From the NCBI GenBank assembly GCA_016800925.1, contig JABCPU010000002.1, forward strand, positions 496,001 to 560,000: a stretch of DNA of 64,000 bases, read 5' to 3'. Shown here piece by piece: positions 48,820-59,987 of this stretch. Under the pieces are notes generated by a model, which worked only from the letters and a program-made list of their open reading frames with translations, was not told the DNA's origin and searched no databases. Positions within the stretch are counted from its first letter, which is position 1. Every line of letters begins with the position of its first letter. This DNA is from Suillus spraguei. Lineage: Eukaryota > Basidiomycota > Agaricomycetes > Boletales > Suillaceae. The position numbers and the translations under genes are program-made.

Positions 48820-51800
48820 TCAGATTTTTATCAGGATAAAAGGCACCTGCAAAATGTCATCAGTAATGGACGTTTAGATATATGGCTCTTATAGCACACC
48901 TCAACATCCTCCATCTCCTCATCCATAAGCATGACTTCAACCAAAAGATGTTTGGTGTGCGGGGGAATGGGCTTTTTGCTGACGTGCTCCACTAGCTTAC
49001 TGAATTTCATGGGCATCCTCTCAGCACTCTGAATGTTTCGCATGAGCAGCTGCCATGGATTAATCGCACATATGACGAACCTTCTTCTTGTCGGTGAACG
49101 AACTCCAGAGCATGCTCACGCCCTGACTAACCATGCTGACATCTAAGTTGTGGTGAGTCTTAAACCAAGTGATGAACTCCTTGAGCGTTGGATCATTCTT
49201 GAACTCCAACCGATCCCAAAGGGTCCACTCAGTGTTTTCGAATTTATTCTTTGCGGCAGCGATGGGCTCCGAGAAACCAAAGAAAGGCAAAGCAAGGTTG
49301 ATAAAACCATTCTTGAAGTCATCTATCTTGTTCTTCCCATCTATGATCTGCAAAGCACACCCGTCAGCGTATCCGTGCGGTAAGGATAACAAATACCTTG
49401 CCTTGTAAAGTTCAAGACACACCAGACCAACAACGAGCGCGGTGGTGGTAGCGATGGCAGGAATGATTTTGCCTGCTATCTGCTTTGTGGTATGACGATC
49501 GGCGACGGTAATGTTGTAGTTCATCGCACGAAGGTTTGACGCAGAGGTGATGAGATCAATGTGATGGTTAGTGTCATCGTCCTTTTCAAACTCCACAGGA
49601 GTGAGACGGTAACCAGCGAGTGACGAAGGAGGAGGTAACTTCTTGACCAGATCAGAGACGTCGTCAGGATCTGAAAGGAATCATGATATACAGGTGACAG
49701 TCTTGAAATGAGTGAACATACCAGAAGACGACTGATTGATGGGGTCGTTTTCAGTTATCTGGATCTTCACTCCGCTCTTTGGTGAGAACTCTGGAACGAT
49801 CACAGAGTCTGCAACCCTCTTGAAGACCACAGGATCGGTCTCCCCTCGGAGGCCATAATTATAGGCATGAAGATTGGCTGCGGCAATGATAAAAGAAAGA
49901 TGTGTAGACTGAGGAAAATAATCAGCACGTCAAGGTCTAGCAACACGCTGGCTGACGCACATCTGAAGAGTCGAACACAAGTGGGTCTGGCGCCCTCTTG
50001 GGACCACTCCAGAACGGCTGGCCGGTGCTGGTAACATGATCCTTTGGAAGACTGTGGAGAAGTTGACGGATGGAGTTATTAAACTTCTCCTCAAACTGCA
50101 GACGGGCCCAGATAATACACTCCTCGAAAGTCAAAGGCTTGTTGGTAACCAAATACGAAACAATCTGGGAGATGTGGTCATGTGATTGGCCCGAGTATTT
50201 GAGCGAATTCTCGAGGTAGTTGGGCTCCGAAAGATATTGATTAACAGATTCCACAGGCTTAACAAACATCGCGTCAAACTCTTGCCGCGCCCACTGTATC
50301 ATCATCAGTTCATGCTAGCCAAGAAAAACTTAAGAGCGGACTTCAATTGTGTGTGTAATGGCATTCGGAAAGTTTTTAACTGTGCATGACAATGTCTGCT
50401 TCTCTGGGGGATCTTGCGAAGAGGAGTACGACTCAGTGAGATGGGGAATCACAACTTGGGTATTGCCTTTTGTGCCCATTGTGCCGGATTCTAGGAGTGG
50501 CTTTTCATACAAAATGCAACGCTGATCCATGTATACACCTAAGACAAGTGTCGTTAGACGAATATTAATATTATAGATAACTGGTGAGAGTCTTACGTGC
50601 AGCAACATTATCCAATGCGTTTGTGACACCGTCGAGCCCGGCAAAGAAGTCATCGTCAAAGACATCTTTGGACAAATTCAAAATAGAGACAATACAAAAG
50701 GTGATGAGTGACTAACTTTCTGTCGCCTGACCAACAGGATCTTGTCTACAAAGAATATGGCCCTTGAGGGCCGGGTTCATGTCTGCAACCGCTGCCGCTG
50801 CGACTTCAGACTTAATTTCCCGAGATCTTTGGCGCGGAAGAGGAATTGTCGGTTCAGGTTGCTCTTTTCGATGGTGTCTAGGTCGGTGACATGAATCGTA
50901 GCGTCGGGCCCTGTAGCAAGACCCATCATGCTCCAGTTCTTCAACATCTCACACCCGATTGCTCCTGCACCGACGAGGAACTGACGGTGATTGGCAAGCT
51001 TATCCTGGAAGGATTTGCCAAACACTGCAATTTGTCCATCATACCGGCTGCCAAGAGGTTGGCAATCTTGCTCGTTCGGCAGTGTGGTTGGCAACGACTC
51101 CAAAGAATCGAAATACAAGTGCTGGAGCATAGGATGGAACTTCGCAGAGCATGCTTTCAGTACTTCCTGTGCCACGAAACCACCAATTACAGCTGCAACG
51201 GGCGGTAAATCACCAGTCGCTTGATATGCCAGTTCTGTGATAATCTTCTCATCAACATCAGCATCTATTTTCTTCGCCAAAGCCACCAAGGAGGTAGCAT
51301 CTTTTGCATTTCGGGGTCGAGGTAGACACTTGTGTTGTGCCTTGAATTGTGATAGAGCTTTGAACCCTGCATGGAGAGTAGCAGGCCTATCGAACTTGGC
51401 GAAGTCCGTCATAAAGAACTCTGGAGATGCAAGCGACTCTCGCAAGGATTTCTAGAGAGAAAGTGAATTACAATCTAATGAAACCGGAGTATAACTTACA
51501 AACTGAAGGATTTTCGGCATTTTCACTTGGGTAAAGATCCCACCTCGGACGTACTCTCCCAGGTCGGAAGTATCACCGATAGTGAAAGTATATGGACCCT
51601 TCACTGTCACTTTGCGAGGATTACAACCATTCAGCTCAGTCATGCCCTGCACTTCAGTGAATGTGACAAAATCGCCATCTTCGAGGCCGTGTCTTGATTC
51701 ATCGAGGCATGTTACCAGCCCTTCCTTGTCCTGCGTAACTATAGTATAGTTATCTCGTTCTAGTTATAGCTCGTACAACTTACTTTATCCACTGATACGA

Positions 51801-52705
51801 TCATCCCGGTGAGCGCTTGCTCGCCCGTAGGATCCACGCAAGTGAACTTTGGACCAAAGTCATTAAAGACGGAGCTGATCACAATTAATAACATATAAAA
51901 GGGGGTCACAGCCATCACGTACCCAAAAAGGCCACGGGTCTCCGCTGAGATGAAGTGAACACCATTCTGATGTGTCCAGTCGTTGATCTCAACTTGCTTC
52001 TCGTAAGAGACGCCACACAATACGACGGCCTGGAGAAAATCTATATTACAATCTAGATGACGGTACGTGAACTTACTTGGAAAGGTCGTATCAAATCAAC
52101 TGAGATTTCCTGTCCTGCATTTCCTCCAAGGTTCCGGACGGGGACGTAAGCATTCAGTTCAGCTAAACGGGGTAGGGTAGATGCTGCGCGTGGCTTTCCG
52201 ATATCTTGTTCGCGAAGGAAGTACTGTAATGAATTTTTCAATGACAGTTCTTGAGGCAGTGTGATGCCTAAGCACGCACTTGTGAGCTGAGATCCTGCAT
52301 GGTGACCGGTTCTGGGTCATACAGTGTCACGGACTTGACTCCCGCCAGACAAACATTCTTGGCTATAGAAGATATGAGAATGAGATGAGTCTGTTTGGAC
52401 TATGCTTGTTGGCAAAAGGTTTACCAATCTCAGCTCCAAGGCCTTGCAACCCGACGATCAGTACATTAGAGGCAGCCATCTTCTTCATCGCTGCATACAT
52501 CACTCAGCAGACGTGGGTCAATTGATTAAAACATGACTGACCCTCGTGCCCTAAAACATAGCTACACAACCACGTCGGATTGCAAATGAGCGATGCGAGT
52601 CACACAGGATGACAGCAACACCTACAGTTGACGAGAATACAGGCCCTCATCAATCGCAGCCTCGTCAACATCCATCTTTGCTGTTAAATTGCTTGCATCT
52701 GCCAT
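48820..52705 (-). CDS. UBA1: ubiquitin-activating enzyme E1 (one apparent frameshift)
   Basis: Essential enzyme that adenylates ubiquitin and passes it to E2s. Many short exons on the minus strand, beginning [20 protein letters not shown] and ending VPFILIKI. Landmarks: [59 protein letters not shown], the second adenylation site [20 protein letters not shown] and [40 protein letters not shown], the catalytic-cysteine segment [60 protein letters not shown], and the ubiquitin-fold end. Intron 49348-49401 has a GC donor. After DLGKL one base is missing (near 50812) and the expected [14 protein letters not shown] is in the next frame. In such an essential gene a consensus error is the likeliest cause. 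Confidence 0.93.
49348..49401 (-). other. GC-AG intron in UBA1
   Basis: Donor gcaagg after TACAAG and acceptor ttgcag join LELYK to [15 protein letters not shown]. The GT five bases further on would give a stop. Confidence 0.8.
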
Positions 52706-52727
52706 GACTAATGTGTGTATGAAGGTA

Positions 52728-52755
52728 GGTGGTGGTGGTGGTGGTGGTGGTGGTG
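52728..52755. repeat. GGT microsatellite just upstream of UBA1
   Basis: About nine GGT units 23 bp upstream of the UBA1 start, so probably CCA repeats in its 5' UTR. Likely length-polymorphic. Confidence 0.85.
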
Positions 52756-53020
52756 AAAGATAAGATCGCCGTGCAGCTGAATAGTAATCGAAGTTAGTAT
52801 GCTTGCCGATGACTAAGCACAGCTAGACCAATTTTAGGACTCTGCTCAAGTGACGACCTTGGGTCAGTATCGCGCTGGGATCAGTGAGCGGACCGGTTGA
52901 ACCAGGAGTACTATAGGACAGGCCTGGAGGACTACATCTAAGGGGTATACTGCTAGTGCACCTTGGCACCTGCCCACATCTCTTTGAGTTGTATTAGCCT
53001 TGGCCCCTGTTTTGCTCACT
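52756..53020. other. UBA1 upstream region
   Basis: Likely promoter of UBA1; beyond it the repeat-rich region starts. No gene seen. Confidence 0.4.
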
Positions 53021-53294
53021 CATCAGGAAATTCACACATTCCTTAACATGCTTAATCAGCTTAACTCACTTATCTCAAAACTTGTTTGCTCTCTCTCACA
53101 TCATTCACCTGGCATATCTTATATTTTTTGAGTGCGAAATACAATAAAACATGTATATTAATATATCTCAACTTTTTTTTTTCTGAATTCATTCACATTG
53201 AAATTTTGGACAAGTAGATTCAATTTCACCAAGGCAGTTAAGTGTAAATAAGTCCGCATAAGGGCACGTCAAGGAATGTGTGAATTTCCTGATG
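53021..53294. mobile_element. MITE-like TIR element, copy A
   Basis: A 274-bp non-coding, AT-rich element. The 24-bp ends CATCAGGAAATTCACACATT... and its exact reverse complement close it; similarity extends to 31 bp with two mismatches. A near-identical copy lies 660 bp away (53956-54228). No coding sequence, so it would need a transposase in trans. No clear target-site duplication was identified. Confidence 0.85.
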
Positions 53295-53955
53295 CTGCAC
53301 CCTTAAAAAATTCTACTAGCACCCCGGACATCCCCCAGTAGCCCACACACCAATATATGCTCTTTCTTGCACCAAACACACCAGAAGTTTTACACTGACT
53401 GGTGGCAGCAAGTAGTACTACTGCTTTGAGGAGTCACGGTAGTTATTACCTGATGCCCTCGCTTGCCCCTCCATTTGCACCCCTTCTCCTCTGCACTTGT
53501 CATTTATATATCTGCACTGAATTCCACTGCTATTATACAGTGATACAAATGTCACATGTTCTTACCTGGATGCTCAAACGCAGAGGTCACGCTGATATCG
53601 CAGCAAGTGACACTATCAAAGGTCCAGCCTATTCATGGAATGTCTTGATGTCACACACAATTGTTGAAGGTTATATGATTCGGTACTGATAAAAGCACCT
53701 CAAAATCATTGGTTTGTGGGCATATAAGTTAAATTCAAGTGATGCATTGGCTATCCAATCACAAAATGTGACACTTTTGAGGTACCTGGCAGTTAAAGAG
53801 TGGTTGGAGAACTTCTGATCTAAAGCCTCACTCGAGCCGTAGTACTTGGATTGTCTGCCATTCCACATCATTATAATGAGTCAGGAAAACTAACATAGAC
53901 TTACATTCAATGCCAAGTGCCCAGGGAAGATGATGTCATTGATAGACCATCCACC
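53295..53955. other. DNA between the two TIR elements
   Basis: A 95-codon plus frame (53402-53689) with no recognisable domain. No gene supported. Together with the flanking elements this could be cargo of a composite unit, though nothing shows that. Confidence 0.35.
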
Positions 53956-54228
53956 CATTAGGAAATTCACACATTCCTTGACGTGCTTAATCAGCTTAAC
54001 TCACTTATCTCAAAACTTGTTTGCTCTCTCTCACATCATTCACCTGGCATATCTTATATTTTTTGAGTGCGAAATATAATAAAACATGTATATTAATATA
54101 TCTCAACATTTTTTTTCTGAATTCACTCACATTGAAATTTTGGACAAGTAGATTCAATTTCACCAAGGCAGTTAAGTGTAAATAAGTCTGCATAAGGGCA
54201 CGTCAAGGAATGTGTGAATTTCCTGATG
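53956..54228. mobile_element. MITE-like TIR element, copy B
   Basis: A 273-bp copy in the same orientation as copy A with only scattered substitutions. Its 31-bp terminal inverted repeats differ from each other by one base (CATTAGG against CATCAGG), so this copy keeps the better ends. CCAC occurs next to both ends and could be a target duplication. Confidence 0.85.
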
Positions 54229-54359
54229 CCACTATGTTTCAAGAAATATGATGCTTGCATTGCCTCAGTGAACAGGTCTAGGTTAGCAAAGTGATAACTG
54301 ACAAAACCAGATGAGTTCGCACCTTTGGTGAAGTGTGCACCTCACTGCGCCTTTCCCGC

Positions 54360-55323
54360 TGTAACGAACATATTGGTGCTAGGCTTAAAACCCCATATTT
54401 TGACACTTGTCTCACGTCTACAGGAGATAACACTTGTCCATGGCCGTCTTACCCCGTTTAGCAGTACTGGCGGCATCCCATGCTTACCGCACACCGTACT
54501 GACTGCCGCACCACGTTCCATGAACCTATGTCCTTCCATGTCCTTGCTGCGTCCGCATAGCTCCATTTGGTGTGTAGTTTGTTTACTGTTCGTTACCACT
54601 GATTCCACAGCAAGCCTTATTACATGTTGCCTCATGCCGCAGTGCCTCGCGCTATGTTTACTTACGGTGGTTACTACACTCCAGCGCTACTGATCTCGCC
54701 TAGAGTATTCCGAGTACATACAAATTAGGATATAAGCACCGCGTACCCCGCACGATACAGTACCTGATTTTACCCCATTGCACGTACTATAGGTCAGGAT
54801 TACTGTCTAGCTCTGGATCAACCCAGTAGTGGACTTAGTCTTTAAAGTTCCCTTATCGCTCGTTAATACATCATGCTTGTTCTCCGTTACCGCTGGCATT
54901 CCGCTGGACTTTTGATTGTTACTTTGACTGAACTTCCCACGCACCACTACTTTACCGCTGAAAGTACCGTGGACTTCTTTACTGTTTTCTTGCACCGCTC
55001 GCAACCTTACCGCTACCGCTGAGACCACCGCTCGACATCGCTCGCTCGACGTGACTGTTACTGGCCTTATCTTGACCATGGTAGCACCGCTACTCATGGC
55101 GCTAGTTCCGGCGGTATCATCGCTGACCGCGGCAACTTACCGCTGACAACGACGCTTGTTTCGCACATAAGTTAGGCTCGAACTTGACCATACTAATAGG
55201 CATCCCCCTTTAGGGTCGAACACTCTTGTTCTTACAAGTGAAGCAGACTAGATGGAGCGCAAGACTAACATACTAATTTAGGCAGTGGTTTATCTACAGC
55301 CCAAGCTAGGTTGTATCTTTACA
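54360..55323 (+). mobile_element. solo LTR, family 1, intact
   Basis: A 964-bp unit starting TGTAACGAACATATTGGTGC and ending GGTTGTATCTTTACA, with TG...CA borders. It is flanked on both sides by CCGC (54356-54359, 55324-55327), a probable 4-bp target duplication. Two further copies of this family lie at 60736-62135. No gag-pol is next to it, so it is a solo LTR. Frames inside it are not genes. Confidence 0.85.
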
Positions 55324-55627
55324 CCGCGCCTTTCATGTTTGACCGCACTTCATTGTGTTTTGTCGCACTTCATTGCACTTAATCGTGTACATGCTTAAGT
55401 GCACCTTGGAGGCACTCAGGTGCACACATAATAGTGGAGAGGTTAGGGATTTCTCAAGTGAGCCTCATGGTGTCTTAGCGAGCTTGTTCCTATCATATAA
55501 TGGACCCTTGTCATGTAATTTTCCCTCAGTCGTTCTCTCATCCTTCCTTTGGATAGCAGCTGAGGTATGCACTTACTGGCATTAATATTTACTTTATATC
55601 TGACTATGTAGTAGCACGGTATACGCT
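55324..55627. other. repeat-derived flank of the inverted repeat
   Basis: Contains gcacttcattg-type short repeats, and at 55527-55556 a 30-bp sequence that recurs exactly at 57098-57127 on the other side of the left arm. No gene. Confidence 0.5.
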
Positions 55628-57073
55628 GTCTTACTAGGATGCGAAAGGCAAATAAATCACCAGATTTCACAATCCTTCCACAGTCAATGGTTCAGACAAA
55701 TACCAACGGTTGATAATGTGGTGTTCATTGGGGGTTGCAGAAACAGAGTTGCAGTTTTTCTAGGCAATTTACCAATGACTAAAAGGGTAGAGATCTGTGT
55801 GGGAAAATCTCAGGGTTAGTATCTGCTAATTATTGTGATCAGAATTCAGGAACTTGGGAAGATAGTTACTGCTAGCTGGCTTGATGTAATACTTGAATAA
55901 CTCAGAGAAAGGCGATGGCAGAAATATGAAGTGTAGCCGAACCAATAACTGGCTTGATGCAGTGCTACAATGCTACAGATAATGAAGTGACAATATGAAA
56001 TGTGTCAGAAAAATATCTTGACTACTTCTTATTCTCACGACTAGGAGAGCAAACTAGAAGTCAAATACAATCGAATCAATCAATACGTGGCCTTGAAATT
56101 AGCCTCTCTGCTGCTCAAGCACTCACAATGAGTATGATGCAGAATCAGAACAGAGTACACCCTCTTGGTGTAGTCTTAAAGCTAACCAGGTTCTCAATAT
56201 TACTGAATAAAGTATAAGTCCTATTTGTTGTCACTCAATCAATGAAAATACAATAATTCTCCCCACAGAAATGATTTCCTGTGTCAATAAAGAGAATAAA
56301 GCAGGCTACACTAGATGACCAACAACCGTGTGCTAGCTAGTGCAATTAAAGAATGTAAAGATAATATCTCAGATGGTCAAAATGTCATGGGAAACAGTGA
56401 CAAAGAAAGTGAGGGAATAAACTAATATTCACTCGGATGTTCACACCAATACTCAGTAATAATGGTAATATGTATGAATATGTTTCTTATTGCTCAGAGG
56501 GGAAAAGTGGTCCCTTTATATACTACTATAGATGTGGCTGCGCTACTAACTAAATAAGGTAATATGACTCATCATGACTCACTTTGCTTAGTCATCCTAA
56601 AGTCCACCGATTGGCTACCAAAACTTCAGAACTAGTCCAAACATTCAACAACATAAACACAACACATCACATTCAAAGACTTCACAAACAGCACATCACA
56701 TTCAAAAACTTTCAACAACACAAATACTGGTGAATAGTCCATTACATAATCTATATTGACTATTATTCATTTAAATATTTGATTTATGAAATGCTAACTC
56801 GGTCAACTTTCATAGAAAGGTTGGAAAATGTATGAAAAAACTCTGAAAGGTGTGGGAAATTGCTTAGTTATACATAATTAAGGGTTTTGACACAATTTCA
56901 TGGCAAGGATAAGTCATAAAACTATGCCATTAATTCATTTGCCCTTTAATCTGTAGTACAAAAACTATCATAAGGTATTAGAAATTTAGAACTATACTCC
57001 CAAGTATCTTAAGCTTATAAAGTATACACTATATCTCTGTGACCATGCTCGAAACAGGTTTCGTGCATGTCAA
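55628..57073. repeat. left arm of a 1.4-kb inverted repeat
   Basis: Reverse-complement match to 58580-59987 over its whole length with small differences. It includes a 71-codon frame (56002-56217) whose translation is identical to that of 59398-59613 on the other strand. The outer end carries a 25-codon remnant of the Myb/SANT gene's C-terminus on the plus strand (55639-55713, NKSPDFTILPQSMVQTNTNG). The arm is thus an inverted, truncated copy of the sequence downstream of that gene. Confidence 0.95.
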
Positions 57074-58579
57074 CACCACTTTTACTTAGGTGAATAACAG
57101 TCGTTCTCTCATCCTTCCTTTGGATAGTGGCTGAGCGCGGTATATGCCACTTTTACTTAGTTTTGTCAATAACCAGTGCAGATAAGACCATCATTGGTCA
57201 CATAGTGTATTGAGAACTGAAATTGGGATTCATGTATGCTATCTACATGTCAGAGAATTCCAAGAAAGCCAGGCTAGCAACTCACCAGCTCCCTCAGTGA
57301 CTTTGATGTAGGCAAATGTGGCACCCTTTAGAATCTGTTTGGATACATTCAAATTTGCGCAACTTAAACCAAATTTCAAATATTGAATTGCTTTGTCATA
57401 TCGGGCCTTGAATTTCTGGTGTCACGCTGATACAGATATCATACATATCACACGCACCTTTCATCCACGATGCCACACATCGAGCATGACCCAGATGTCA
57501 ACCCATGTCACAACCCCTTAAATCACTTAAGACTAGGGCAGAGACTAGGACTCAAAACTATGGTTATCACAACAAAGATAATGGATTGAGCAGTGACATC
57601 TGGGCTGATACACTTGGTATAGACAAGAGGTTTGAACTAAAGAACTACTGACTACAAACTAGCTAACTATATACTTATATTGAAACTGAGATTGAAACTG
57701 AAATTGAAACTACTAGCCAATCATTAAATAGAAAGAGAATCGTACTATGTGTTGGTTGTGATGATATCATCATGACATCATAGTTCTGGAAGGTTCTGAG
57801 ATCACGTGATCTAATCTAATTGTAACTAACAATGTGGTAAAAGGAATATTCAGGTGTTCGGAGTTATAGATGCCTGATAATGGATAATCTGTATCTTATC
57901 TTATCCAATAATGTCATTCTGCATCATAGAAGATCTCTGTGTCTTCATCTTCATCTGGAAGTTCGGTGATATGTGCAATAGGTGTGATGATAGGGTTTTG
58001 ATAGTAAAGACTTTAGGAATAGGTGTTTCAGTAGATGATCTCTCTGGATTGGGGTTTGTCTTAGCGCTGGGTTTAGGCGCTTTAGGGAAATTCAAGAAAG
58101 AATAATGGTTCATATTTGGTATTCGTGACAACCTACCAGATGTTAGCGACTTAGCCAGGCACTAAGGAACTTGAGTGGTGTCTGCAACGGGCACTCTATA
58201 AAGAGCAGCGGCCTGTGCATATCGGTCACCTAGCACGGAGTGCGCTAGTTGCGTCAGGTTGGAGGTGGGCACAATGCACTGTCTTAAGATGACACATGCT
58301 CAGAGATGAGTCAGAGGCGTATGAACCAATGAAAGTGTGCACACGCGAAAGGGAGTCATAGGTGCGGAGCCAAAGGTATAAAAGGGTACGAGCCAATGAG
58401 GTGACGCACGAGTCAAGAAAGATAACAAAGAGAAAGAGATAAAGCGAAGGACAATACCAGTCATAGTCCAAGAGCCAACAAGTCATTTGAGTGAACCAAA
58501 GGGTAGCACATGTTGAAGTGCAAAGGGAAGCATGAAACCTGAAGAGTGCGCATAAAGCGTGAGGCATGGGAACATGTGC
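57074..58579. other. 1.5-kb spacer of the inverted repeat
   Basis: Contains the family 2 LTR and unrelated repeat-like flanks; 58226-58615 (minus) is an open frame of biased composition. No gene supported. Confidence 0.5.
57506..58130 (+). mobile_element. solo LTR, family 2, in the spacer of the inverted repeat
   Basis: A 625-bp unit bounded by TGTCACAACCCC... and ...ATTCGTGACA, giving a 6-bp terminal inverted repeat TGTCAC/GTGACA as is usual for LTRs. Flanks are ACCCA (57501-57505) and ACCTA (58131-58135), a 5-bp target duplication with one change. No internal retroelement genes. Strand is assigned arbitrarily because the direction is not known. Minor open frames inside (57901-58131) are not considered genes. 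Confidence 0.65.
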
Positions 58580-59987
58580 GTTGACATGCACAAAACCTGT
58601 TTTGAGCATGGTCACAGAGATATAGTGTATACTTTATAAGCTTAAGATACTTGGGAGTATAGTTCTAAATTTCTAATACCTTACGATAGTTTTTTTACTA
58701 CAGATTAAAGGGCAAATGAATTAATGGCATAATTTTATGACTTATCCTTGCCATGAAACTGTGTCAAAACCCTTAATTATGTACTACTAAGCAATTTCCC
58801 ACACCTTTCAGAGTTTTTCATACATTTTCCTACCTTTCTATGACAGTTGACTGAGTTAGCATTTTGTAAATCAAATATTTAAATGAATAATAGTCAATAT
58901 AGATTATGTAATGGACTACTCACCAGTATTTGTGTTGTTCAATTTTTTTGAATATAATGTGCTGTTTGTGAAGTCTTTGAATGTATTGTTTGTGTTGTTA
59001 TATGTTTGGACTAGTTCTGAAGTTTTGGTAGCCAATCGGCGGACTTTAGGATGACTAAGCAAAGTGAGTCATAATGAGTCATGTGGAGTCATGATGAGTC
59101 ATATTACCTTATTTAGATAGTAGTGCAGCCACTATAGTAGTATATAAAGGGACCACTTTTTCCCTCTGAGCAATAAGAAACATATTACCATTATTACTGA
59201 GTATTGGTGTGAACATCTGAGTGAATATTAGTTTATTCCCTCACTTTCTTTGACACTGTTTCCCACAATGTTTTGACCATCTGAGATATCATCTTTACAT
59301 TCTTTAATTGCACTAGCTAGCACACGGTTGTTAGTTATCTAGTGTAGTGCTGCTTCAATTATCATATTTTCATTGATTGAGTGACAACAAATAGGACTTA
59401 TACTTTATTCAGTAATATTGAGAACCTGGTTAGCTTTAAGACTACACCAAGAGGGTGTACTCTGTTCTGATTCTGCATCATACTCATTGTGAGTGCTTGA
59501 GCAGCAGAGAGGCTAATTTCAAGGCCACGTATTGATTGATTCGATTGTATTTGACTTCTAGTTTGCTCTCCTAGTCGTGAGAATAAGAAGTAGTCAAGAT
59601 ATTTTTCTGACACATTTCATATTGTCACTTCATTATCTGTAGCATTGTAGCACTGCATCAAGCCAGTTATTGGTTCGGCTACACTTCATATTTCTGCCAT
59701 CGCCTTTCTCTGAGTTATTCAAGTATTACATCAAGCCAGCTAGCAGTAACTATCTTCCCAAGTTCCTGAATTCTGATCACAATAATTAGCAGATACTAAC
59801 CCTGAGATTTTCCCACACAGATCTCTACCCTTTTAGTCATTGGTAAATTGCCTAGAAAAACTGCAACTCTGTTTCTGCAACCCCCAATGAACACCACATT
59901 ATCAACTGTTGGTATTTGTCTGAACCATTGACCATGGAAGGATTGTGAAATCTGGTGATTTATTTGCCTTTTGCATCCTAGTAAGAC
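58580..59987. repeat. right arm of the 1.4-kb inverted repeat
   Basis: Inverted match to 55628-57073. It holds a TATA-like tatataaaggg near 59139-59149 and four TGAGTCAT-type sites (59065-59102), so part of the arm may be a promoter-bearing LTR or transposon end. Its outer end overlaps the last codons of the Myb/SANT-like gene. Confidence 0.95.
59065..59102 (+). promoter_or_regulatory. cluster of TGAGTCAT (Gcn4/AP-1-like) sites
   Basis: Three TGAGTCAT and one GGAGTCAT lie within 38 bp, about 35 bp upstream of a tatataaa. TGASTCA is the known Gcn4/CPC1 bZIP site. The matching part of the left arm has fewer full sites. Whether they act is unknown. Confidence 0.5.

Noticed and set aside
23254..52705. 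Secondary-metabolite or other biosynthetic cluster
   Set aside because: Neighbouring genes are unrelated housekeeping functions; no PKS, NRPS, terpene synthase or P450 was found.
54325..54693. 122-codon ORF and its 119-codon relative at 61494-61853
   Set aside because: Both lie within copies of the same LTR; shared sequence reflects the repeat, not a conserved protein.
56002..56217. Identical 71-aa ORFs at 56002-56217 (+) and 59398-59613 (-) as a gene family
   Set aside because: They sit in the two arms of the inverted repeat, so identity is expected; no domain or start context supports a gene.
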